Shown piece after piece: positions 10,081 to 15,129 of a DNA stretch of 49,906 bases. How positions within the stretch are numbered: position 1 is the stretch's first letter; the number at the start of each line of letters is the position of its first letter. The position numbers and the translations under genes were made by a program. Source of the stretch: a bacterium (GTDB taxonomy: Bacteria; Pseudomonadota; Gammaproteobacteria; Burkholderiales; Burkholderiaceae_C); NCBI GenBank assembly GCA_030824555.1, contig JAVBXK010000109.1, positions 1-49,906 on the forward strand, read 5' to 3'. The notes beneath the pieces were generated by a model. It searched no databases. It saw only the letters and a program-made list of their open reading frames with translations, and was not told the origin of the DNA.

Positions 10081-11124
10081 TCAACCCTTGTCTGCATCGC
10101 CAAACACGCCACCGCGGATCAGCGTGGCCATGACAAAGTGCTGCTGTTCCAGCGCCGGGGCCTGGCCTTTGGTGACCCAGTTGTCGAACAGGGTGTAGAA
10201 GTCTTCCTTGGCCTTGGGCTGGCGGTAGGCCTTGCCCTGGGTGGTGACGGAGCCGTAGGGCTCCACGGCAATGGGGCCGTTGTCGGCCGCGCCGGTGTAC
10301 CAGGTGTCGATGGTGCGGATGGCGTTGCCCAGCTTTTGCGAGTGCATGCCTGCCACGTTGTTGACGCTGTACAGGGTTTTGCTTTTGCCCGCCTTGTCTT
10401 TGTCAAGAATCAGTTCTTGTGACGGGTACACCTCTTGGCCCGGTCCCATGCGCACAAAAGCGGTCACTTGCAGCAGCACATGGCTTTGGCCCGCCAGCCC
10501 CTGCGCCAGCAAGGCGGCCACGGCGTTCAAATCGGCATTTGCAGATTCAGTAGCATCAAAGCCACGCAGAGAAAGCGACAAGGCATCAAAAGACCATGTA
10601 TTTTCTGGTTTGCCATCGACCAGACGGGCCACCTGCACCTCGATCTGCTCGGCCCCCAGGCGGTTGCGCCACAGAAAGCGGCCGTTCGCCAGGTTGGCGG
10701 CGTAGCGGCGGGCCAGTTCGGCAAAGCCGTGGGTGGTCACGTAGCCGTTGACGGTGGCTTGCAGCGCCTGCTGGTAGTCGGCGCTGTTGCAGGCCGACGG
10801 GGTGCCCGCACCGCCCAGCACGCGCAGCGTGAAGCTGACCTTGAGGGTGTCGGCCTCGGCGGGCAGCATGGCCACGTCCACGGTCTGGAGGTTGGGGTTT
10901 TGAATTTCGGCATCAAGCTTGGCTGCGTCGTATTCCTTTCCTTTGGTTTTGAGCCGGTTGGAAATGGTGCCGCGCACCGACTTCTCGTTGAGGGTGACGG
11001 GCTGCCAGGTGTGCGACTGCGCACGGTCCGCCCACTGGCCTGCGGCAAACAGGGCATCTGAGGGGTCCAACTTGCGCTCGAACGCGAGGACGGAGGCGGT
11101 TTTGATTGTGTTTGTGGTTGCCAT
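10081..11124 (-). CDS. csy3: Type I-F Csy3 (Cas7f) backbone protein
   Basis: A 347-residue Cas7-family RNA-binding protein (342 in Pseudomonas) that forms the six-subunit backbone of the Csy complex along the crRNA spacer. The N-terminus [19 protein letters not shown] and the segment [18 protein letters not shown] are typical Csy3 signatures. ATG 11124 has AAGGAG seven bases upstream; the longer frame back to 11292 has no Csy3-like residues. The gene begins 23 bp after the csy2 stop and runs almost into csy4. Because Cas7f enforces the kinked crRNA in which every sixth base is unpaired, it bears directly on how the 19-nt mini-CRISPR spacer near 13818 is read. Confidence 0.97.
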   Translation of the reverse strand: MATTNTIKTASVLAFERKLDPSDALFAAGQWADRAQSHTWQPVTLNEKSVRGTISNRLKTKGKEYDAAKLDAEIQNPNLQTVDVAMLPAEADTLKVSFTLRVLGGAGTPSACNSADYQQALQATVNGYVTTHGFAELARRYAANLANGRFLWRNRLGAEQIEVQVARLVDGKPENTWSFDALSLSLRGFDATESANADLNAVAALLAQGLAGQSHVLLQVTAFVRMGPGQEVYPSQELILDKDKAGKSKTLYSVNNVAGMHSQKLGNAIRTIDTWYTGAADNGPIAVEPYGSVTTQGKAYRQPKAKEDFYTLFDNWVTKGQAPALEQQHFVMATLIRGGVFGDADKG

Positions 11125-11147
11125 GGGGTTGCTCCTTGAGGGTGGGT

Positions 11148-12185
11148 TCAGTCTTGGTGAACGGGGGGTGTGACAGAAGAGGGATTGCTGGCTTTGAAGC
11201 CATTGGTGCAACGGTACAAACCGCTGACGGCATCGTGTTGGGTGCGCCACATCAGCTGATGTGTGTCTCGCAAACGGTGGGGGCTGATCCATTGGCCCAT
11301 GGAATACACGCTTTCCACAAATCGGAACGGGGTGCTCGCATCCCGCGCACCGGCCACGGTGCCGGGCGGGTGCAGCGCCGACAGCGCGGCAAAGCCCACC
11401 GGCAGGGGTACCAACCAGCCGGGGCGCTTGTCGGTTTGCCAGGTGACGGTTTGTTTGAAGTCGTCTGCGGCTTCATCCCACACCGTTTCCGTGACGGTCC
11501 GGTGGTTCAGGCGCGACAGGTCCAGCCAGGCATCAAACAGCGTGGGCTGCGAGACGTTTTCGGAGGCCTTTGCCTGCAAGTCAGTCAGCCGGGTTTGCAG
11601 CACATCATCTGCAGACACCAGCGCAAACCCCGGCAACCAGCGGCGACTGAGGCGGCGACACTGCCGGATGCGGGCATCTGGCTCTTCTTCCAGCAGCGCC
11701 AGCTGGGCAGGTGGTGTGCGGCGCGGGCTGCCGGGCAAGGGTGGCATGACGCTTCCCCCGGCCAGGCGCATGCCCGCCACCACCTCGCCCACGCGGGCAG
11801 CCAGCGACGCGCGGGCCACATCGTCTTGCAGGTGGTGGGCCAGGCGCACATCGAACACCAGGGTGATGTCGAGGTGAATGCGCCCTTCTTCCACAATGGC
11901 CGCCGTACTGCCATCGGCCAGCACCGGGTTGCGCGTGAGGTTGAAGTTGCGCACATAGCCACCCTGCGTGACCTGGGCTTCAAAGTGGTGGCACACCACG
12001 CCCACGCCGTGGAACTGGATGCCAGCCTCAGCCCCCAACCGGCGGGCCAGGGCGGCCATGAAGCCGTTGAACGCCGTGATGGCCGGAAACCCCCAGGTCA
12101 TGGGGCTGGAAATGGCGTTGGCGTTTTGCACGCGCAGTCGGGGCAGCACCAGCAGGGCTGCGTGCTGAGGGGTGTCAGTTGACAT
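11148..12185 (-). CDS. csy2: Type I-F Csy2 (Cas5f)
   Basis: A 345-residue Cas5-type subunit (327 in Pseudomonas) that caps the 5' handle of the crRNA and pairs with Csy1 to form the PAM-recognising tail of the complex. The N-terminus [18 protein letters not shown] and [15 protein letters not shown] match the family, and the central GGSVMPP motif is typical. ATG 12185 lies inside the end of csy1 (11-bp overlap) with GGAGGGG just upstream, so translation is probably coupled; the frame further upstream is not Csy2-like. It is the second gene of the operon. The protein is slightly longer than the Pseudomonas homologue, the extra length lying in the C-terminal half. Confidence 0.96.
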   Translation of the reverse strand: MSTDTPQHAALLVLPRLRVQNANAISSPMTWGFPAITAFNGFMAALARRLGAEAGIQFHGVGVVCHHFEAQVTQGGYVRNFNLTRNPVLADGSTAAIVEEGRIHLDITLVFDVRLAHHLQDDVARASLAARVGEVVAGMRLAGGSVMPPLPGSPRRTPPAQLALLEEEPDARIRQCRRLSRRWLPGFALVSADDVLQTRLTDLQAKASENVSQPTLFDAWLDLSRLNHRTVTETVWDEAADDFKQTVTWQTDKRPGWLVPLPVGFAALSALHPPGTVAGARDASTPFRFVESVYSMGQWISPHRLRDTHQLMWRTQHDAVSGLYRCTNGFKASNPSSVTPPVHQD

Positions 12186-13479
12186 GGAGCCCCTCCCTTT
12201 CTTCGGCCAGGATGTGTTCGGCCATGGCGTCGCGCCACTCGGCAAACTCGGGGTCACCCATGGGCAAAGGGTCGCGCAGCTGGGCATTGAGCCAGTTGGC
12301 AAACGCTTCGCAAATGCGTTCGTGGGTATCGGTGGGGGTGGGGCGCTCCAGCTCGGCATCGGCCTGTGCAGCGCCCTCCGGGTCCAGCCAACGGGCTTGG
12401 GAATCGGGCAAATGGCAGGCGCTGTCGCAAGTCCAGCCGGGCACCAACGTGCGCACTTCGGCGGTGAACTGCAAAAAGTCGTCGATCAAGTTGTCCACAT
12501 AACCCGCCCTGCGATCACGGGTAGCGACGTTGCGCGTGGGGTCGGTTTTGAGGAAGGCCAGCAGTGCACCCAGGTTCTCTTTCACTGCCGGACGAAACTT
12601 GTAGCGGGTGAACATGGATTCGGTGCCCAGCAAGGGCTTCAGCTCCTCAGAGCGCCACACGGGCGGCAGCGATGCAAGCAAGCTGTTCTGGCCCCGGCGC
12701 TCGCTGTTGAGCTGGCTGATGTTCTGTGGTTTGGTTCCTCCCAGTTGCTGCACCGCCAGGTTGGGGTAGTCGCGCACAGGTCGCTCGCTGGGCTGGTGGG
12801 CTTTGCGTGCCTCGCGGGCAGCCTTGGCCTCGTCGCTGAAGCGGTCGTCCTGCAAGGTTTGGTACAGCCGGTGTGCCAGTGAGCTGGCATACAGCGGGGC
12901 CAGCAAGTGGTAGCTGGCGTCGGCGTGCAAGTCGTCGCCCACGGGCCAGTACAGCTGTTTGGCCAGGGTGTGCGAGCTGGGTTTGCCACGGGGCGTGGTC
13001 AGACTGGCAAAAGCCACCATCCACGCGTGGGCCTGGGCGGTGTCGTCACTGAGGGCGTGAGCCAAATCCACATCACCAGAGGCCGCCAGCGCAAGCAATG
13101 ATTGTGTTTCATGCTCCAGTTTCAGGAATTTGTACACATCCAGCGCTGCGGCATTGCCCACCACATCGCCAGCAAAGTTTTCGCCCAGGCAATGGCTGCC
13201 CACCACGGGAGCTGCGGCCAAGGTGCTGGGCGGGCAATACAGGCTGGTGCCCTTGGCATCTGGGTGGATGGGCTTGAGCGAGTGGGTGACGGCTTGGATT
13301 TGCGCGGCCCGGCGGGCGGCATCTTCCAGCCAGGTGGCGGGGATGAACTGCTGGCGCAGCTCTTGCCGCTTGGGGTCATCGGGGTCAAGTTTGTCGAGCT
13401 TGCTACTCAGTCGCTCAGCCAGAAAGGCGGAAATGAGCGAATGCAACGCAGCTTGACGATCAGTTTGAATCGTTGGCAT
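12175..13479 (-). CDS. csy1: Type I-F Csy1 (Cas8f) large subunit
   Basis: A 434-residue protein, the same length as Pseudomonas Csy1. With Csy2 it reads the PAM (a 5' CC in type I-F) and starts duplex opening. Typical features: an N-terminal helix with FLAERLSSKLDKLDPDDPKR, the block THSLKPIHPDAKGTSLY, the KPQNISQLNSERRGQNSLL segment, and a helical C-terminal bundle. I use ATG 13479, where family similarity begins; ATG 13491 is possible. No good Shine-Dalgarno precedes either. Oddly the same frame stays open back to 13719, but those residues resemble nothing in the family and overlap the candidate creT RNA. First gene of the csy operon. Its promoter may lie between 13490 and 13550 or further upstream past the hairpin terminator; I cannot decide. 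Confidence 0.95.
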   Translation of the reverse strand: MPTIQTDRQAALHSLISAFLAERLSSKLDKLDPDDPKRQELRQQFIPATWLEDAARRAAQIQAVTHSLKPIHPDAKGTSLYCPPSTLAAAPVVGSHCLGENFAGDVVGNAAALDVYKFLKLEHETQSLLALAASGDVDLAHALSDDTAQAHAWMVAFASLTTPRGKPSSHTLAKQLYWPVGDDLHADASYHLLAPLYASSLAHRLYQTLQDDRFSDEAKAAREARKAHQPSERPVRDYPNLAVQQLGGTKPQNISQLNSERRGQNSLLASLPPVWRSEELKPLLGTESMFTRYKFRPAVKENLGALLAFLKTDPTRNVATRDRRAGYVDNLIDDFLQFTAEVRTLVPGWTCDSACHLPDSQARWLDPEGAAQADAELERPTPTDTHERICEAFANWLNAQLRDPLPMGDPEFAEWRDAMAEHILAEEREGLHVN

Positions 13480-13518
13480 GGGGGTAAACATTTTTTGGGG
13501 TGGCCAAGCGGCCACCGA

Positions 13519-13548
13519 TAAAATGCCCCTCGGAAACGTCCAAGGGGC
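13519..13548 (-). terminator. Intrinsic terminator upstream of csy1
   Basis: On the minus strand a 10-bp stem (GCCCCTTGGA with TCCGAGGGGC, one T-G wobble) around a CGTT loop is followed by ATTTTAT. It lies between the mini-ORF and csy1, so it would end a short transcript before the cas operon, or attenuate it. The T-run is short, so read-through is likely. Confidence 0.55.
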
Positions 13549-13580
13549 GCGAAATGGGGCAAGCAACGCTTGCCGGGAAA

Positions 13581-13610
13581 CTATCTTCTTGTCATGGTTT
13601 GCTGCGTCAC
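13581..13610 (-). CDS. Mini-ORF with strong ribosome site and tandem AGA codons (candidate CreT)
   Basis: From GTG 13610 the minus strand reads nine codons, Met-Thr-Gln-Gln-Thr-Met-Thr-Arg-Arg, then TAG. The last two sense codons are both AGA, a codon expected to be rare in this GC-rich genome. A near-perfect Shine-Dalgarno AAGGAGGG ends 8 nt before the GTG. The same ribosome site is also placed ideally (6 nt from its GGAGG core) for ATG 13612, which is followed at once by TGA, giving a start-stop element. An internal in-frame ATG (13595) gives the minimal form Met-Thr-Arg-Arg. Minigenes of this kind can trap tRNA and stall ribosomes. Unusual for non-coding sequence, but short enough to be chance. 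Confidence 0.4.
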   Translation of the reverse strand: MTQQTMTRR

Positions 13611-13736
13611 ATTCGTACCCTCCTTCGAGAAACCAACCGTTCTCGTCGGTCGCCTTGCCTGCTACAGCCATTGGCGTTGCCATCGACCTCATCAGTGTTT
13701 GCACCACCGATGGGGTCAACTCTATCAGAATTCAAA

Positions 13737-13757
13737 CCATGACATCGTGAGAGAAAA
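13737..13757 (+). promoter_or_regulatory. Predicted Cascade binding site (PAM plus protospacer) for the mini-CRISPR RNA
   Basis: CC at 13737-13738 is the type I-F PAM. The following 19 bases (13739-13757) match the 19-nt spacer at 13818-13836 at 15 positions. Mismatches are at spacer positions 6, 11, 12 and 18; positions 6, 12 and 18 are the ones flipped out of the crRNA-target duplex in type I complexes, so only one paired position fails. Pairing this short should permit binding without recruiting Cas2-3 cleavage (known for truncated spacers). The site covers the candidate minus-strand -10 at 13760-13755 and adjoins the -35 region of the mini-CRISPR's own promoter. Confidence 0.7.
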
Positions 13758-13781
13758 ATAGCACGGATCCTTACCAACCGA

Positions 13782-13787
13782 TAGAAT
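13782..13787 (+). promoter_or_regulatory. -10 box of the mini-CRISPR RNA
   Basis: TAGAAT matches five of six bases of the sigma-70 -10 consensus and lies directly upstream of the first pseudo-repeat, predicting a start near 13794. The matching -35 position (13759-13764, TAGCAC) is poor and lies just past the predicted Cascade site, so binding there could also feed back on this promoter. Confidence 0.5.
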
Positions 13788-13790
13788 CCG

Positions 13791-13817
13791 ACTGACTGCT
13801 GAAAAGCAGCTCAGAAA
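13791..13817 (+). repeat. Degenerate CRISPR repeat 1 of the mini-CRISPR
   Basis: A 27-nt copy of the array repeat (in its transcribed orientation). The last 12 bases, GCAGCTCAGAAA, are identical to the array repeat and include the full 5' handle. The upstream stem is CTGCT/AGCAG, changed compensatorily from CTGCC/GGCAG, and the 5-nt loop is replaced by GAAA. Hairpin preserved but sequence drifted suggests selection for processing while avoiding recombination with the array. Confidence 0.8.
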
Positions 13818-13836
13818 ATGACTTCGTTGGAGAAGA

Positions 13837-13865
13837 ATTCACTGCCGCATAGGTAGCCTTGGAAA
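13837..13865 (+). repeat. Degenerate CRISPR repeat 2 of the mini-CRISPR
   Basis: A 29-nt copy whose core ACTGCCGCATAGG (13841-13853) is identical to the array repeat. The stem closes as CTGCC/GGTAG with one G-T wobble, which Cas6f should still recognise. Its 5' bases ATTC resemble the GTTC of canonical I-F repeats more than the CCGG of this array. The 3' end has lost the handle (CTTGGAAA), as expected if no spacer follows. Confidence 0.8.
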
Positions 13866-13887
13866 GCCGACTTCACGTCGGCTTTTT
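13863..13887 (+). terminator. Intrinsic terminator of the mini-CRISPR RNA
   Basis: A perfect 9-bp stem AAAGCCGAC/GTCGGCTTT around a TTCAC loop, with a run of five Ts (13883-13887). It begins within the last bases of pseudo-repeat 2 and separates this RNA from the vapBC promoter. Confidence 0.85.
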
Positions 13888-13920
13888 CATGTCCGAACCA
13901 TTGGCTTTTGATTGCAGATA

Positions 13921-13958
13921 TGCATGCAAATCATTAAACTGAATGCATCGCATGCATT
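13921..13958. promoter_or_regulatory. Palindromic operator upstream of vapBC
   Basis: Two palindromes precede the antitoxin gene: TGCATGCA at 13921-13928, and AATGCAT-CGC-ATGCATT at 13942-13958 (a perfect 7-3-7 inverted repeat). Ribbon-helix-helix antitoxins of this type bind inverted repeats next to their own start and repress the operon with the toxin as co-repressor. The shared TGCAT half-site in both elements supports this use. Confidence 0.6.
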
Positions 13959-13975
13959 TTTCAGGAGATGTCAAC

Positions 13976-14230
13976 ATGGCCATGCTGACCGTTCGCAACC
14001 TGCCCGACGACGTGCACCGCGCTTTGCGGATGCAAGCCGCGCTGCACGGGCGCAGCACCGAGGCCGAGGTGCGCGACATCCTGGCAGCCGCCGTCAAACC
14101 CGAGGCGCGTGTCCGTTTGGGCGATGCCTTGGCCGCGTTGAGCCGGGACATCGGGCTGACGAATGAAGACTTCGATGCCCTCGCCCGTGTACGCGACCAG
14201 ACACCCGCTGTGCCCATGGTGTTTGGATGA
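13976..14230 (+). CDS. FitA/VapB-type antitoxin (ribbon-helix-helix)
   Basis: An 84-residue antitoxin. The N-terminal MLTVRNLPDDVHRALRMQAA and GRSTEAEVRDILAAAV form the ribbon-helix-helix DNA-binding fold, and the acidic C-terminal half (GDALAALSRDIGLTNEDFD) is the part that wraps the toxin. ATG 13976 has AGGAG eight bases upstream (13963-13967); an ATG at 13943 lies inside the operator and is unlikely. The gene overlaps the toxin by 4 bp. It is transcribed opposite to the cas genes on both sides, so the module looks inserted between cas2-3 and csy1. It would repress its own promoter through the palindromes at 13921-13958. Confidence 0.88.
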   Translation: MAMLTVRNLPDDVHRALRMQAALHGRSTEAEVRDILAAAVKPEARVRLGDALAALSRDIGLTNEDFDALARVRDQTPAVPMVFG

Positions 14231-14643
14231 TCGTCCTCGACACCAACGTGGTCTCCGAGGCGATGAAACCCGAACCACACCCTGCCGTGATGGCGTGGCT
14301 GAACGCGCAGGCTGCGCCCACGCTGTACCTGTCCAGCGTGACGCTGGCGGAGCTGTTGTTTGGCATTGCGGCACTGCCCGCAGGCCGACGCAAAGACCTG
14401 CTGTCCCAGGCACTGGAGGGCCTGCTGAGGCTGTTCCGGGACCGCGTGCTGCCCTTTGACACCGATGCCGCCCGGCACTATGCCGAGCTGGCTGTGACGG
14501 CCAGAGCTGGCGGGCGAGGCTTCCCCACGCCCGACGGCTACATTGCCGCCATCGCTGCCTCACGGGGCTTCATGGTTGCATCGCGGGACACCGCACCGTA
14601 TGAAGCGGCACGTGTGCCCGTCATCAACCCCTGGGCGGTGTGA
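14227..14643 (+). CDS. FitB/VapC-type PIN-domain toxin
   Basis: A 138-residue PIN-domain ribonuclease. Metal-binding acidic residues are all present: D5 in MIVLDTNVVSE, E42 in TLAELLFG, D103 in PTPDGYIAA and D121 in ASRDT, so the toxin is probably active. VapC/FitB toxins cut tRNA or rRNA when freed from the antitoxin; the target here is unknown. It overlaps the antitoxin stop (ATGA), the standard arrangement. The gene ends 54 bp before the convergent DUF6088 gene. Its position inside the cas locus suggests stabilisation of the region, in addition to or instead of the CreTA-like RNA pair. Confidence 0.88.
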   Translation: MIVLDTNVVSEAMKPEPHPAVMAWLNAQAAPTLYLSSVTLAELLFGIAALPAGRRKDLLSQALEGLLRLFRDRVLPFDTDAARHYAELAVTARAGGRGFPTPDGYIAAIAASRGFMVASRDTAPYEAARVPVINPWAV

Positions 14644-14697
14644 CGATGGGCAACACGCAACCGCAAAAGCTGAAGGTGCTGCTCGGCAGAGAGGTCT

Positions 14698-15126
14698 TCA
14701 ATTGCTTGCCGCTGTGCGCTGGAAATTGTTCTCATAGGTTACCGTACGTCCGCCCACCACAATTTTTCGGCTGATTCGCCTGTTACCGGTGTGCACCACA
14801 AACATGCCCGGCAGCTGAGTGGTTTGCCCTGCGTTGTAAGCCGCTGCGGCCTGCCCCGCCCCCACCACCGGCACCCCCATTTTTTGGAAGACTTCGGTAA
14901 CCAGCGTCTCCTGGCTGCCCGCTGGCACCAGGGCACCCGTGACCGTGCTTTGGCGAGTTTTGGCGTAAATGCCCCTGCTGATGCGGGTGATCACACCCTT
15001 CGCCATCAGCTCGTTCAATGCGGCGGTGACCTGCGCAGGGCTGCCCAGCCTGGCAATCTCCGAGCGGAAGACGACCTGGCCAGAACGGCTCTTGATAAAG
15101 CGCAGCAATCGATCGGAGAGTTTCAA
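14698..15126 (-). CDS. DUF6088 / AbiEi-like winged-helix protein at the end of the cas1-cas2-3 operon
   Basis: A 142-residue protein with an N-terminal winged-helix (SDRLLRFIKSRSGQVVFRSE through NELMAKGVITRISRGIYAKT) of the type found in AbiEi antitoxins and DUF6088 proteins, then a small basic region (GNRRISRKIVVGGRTVTYEN). It starts with TTG three bases after the cas2-3 stop, with GAGG upstream, so it is almost certainly co-transcribed and coupled with cas2-3. No AbiEii-type nucleotidyltransferase toxin is present next to it. It may be an orphan regulator of the cas1-cas2-3 operon or the leftover half of a type IV toxin-antitoxin pair. The fold assignment is by motif recognition; the function is open. 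Confidence 0.7.
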   Translation of the reverse strand: MKLSDRLLRFIKSRSGQVVFRSEIARLGSPAQVTAALNELMAKGVITRISRGIYAKTRQSTVTGALVPAGSQETLVTEVFQKMGVPVVGAGQAAAAYNAGQTTQLPGMFVVHTGNRRISRKIVVGGRTVTYENNFQRTAASN

Positions 15127-15129
15127 CGC

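Larger units (their letters stand above)
13519..13748 (-). ncRNA. Candidate CreT-like toxin RNA between csy1 and the mini-CRISPR
   Basis: This minus-strand unit has a candidate extended -10 (TGCTATTTT, 13763-13755) that predicts a start near 13748, and a weaker alternative (TGATAGAGT, 13727-13719) that predicts one near 13712. Next come a strong AAGGAGGG at 13625-13618, a nine-codon mini-ORF, and an intrinsic terminator at 13548-13519. No recognisable protein is encoded. The known CreT RNA toxin of a haloarchaeal CreTA module acts through a well-translated mini-ORF rich in AGA codons that titrates the rare tRNA-Arg(UCU). The tandem AGA codons here suggest the same mechanism (inference). Boundaries are predicted from sequence only. 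The alternative is that this is just the 5' untranslated region of csy1. Confidence 0.45.
13794..13888 (+). ncRNA. crRNA-like mini-CRISPR RNA (CreA/CreR-like antitoxin or regulator)
   Basis: A predicted RNA of about 95 nt contains a pseudo-repeat, a 19-nt spacer, a second pseudo-repeat and an intrinsic terminator. The first pseudo-repeat keeps a CTGCT/AGCAG hairpin with a GAAA loop and an exact 5' handle, CTCAGAAA (13810-13817). The second keeps the core ACTGCCGCATAGG and the hairpin, with one G-T wobble. Cas6f cleavage would yield a crRNA-like guide with the normal handle and a short spacer. Such RNAs are known as CreA (antitoxin guiding Cascade onto the creT promoter) and CreR (guiding Cascade onto cas promoters). 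The nearby PAM-flanked partial match at 13737-13757 supports this role. It is not a stray array: the spacer is far shorter than 32 nt and the unit has its own terminator. Confidence 0.75.

Noticed and set aside
13499-13516. 7-bp inverted repeat GGTGGCC/GGCCACC just before csy1 as a terminator
   Set aside because: No T-run on the plus strand and it lies directly before csy1 on the minus strand; could be an operator but nothing supports a specific protein.
13791-13865. A second true CRISPR array between csy1 and vapBC
   Set aside because: Only one 19-nt spacer, both repeats degenerate, dedicated -10 and terminator. It fits a crRNA-like regulatory RNA better.
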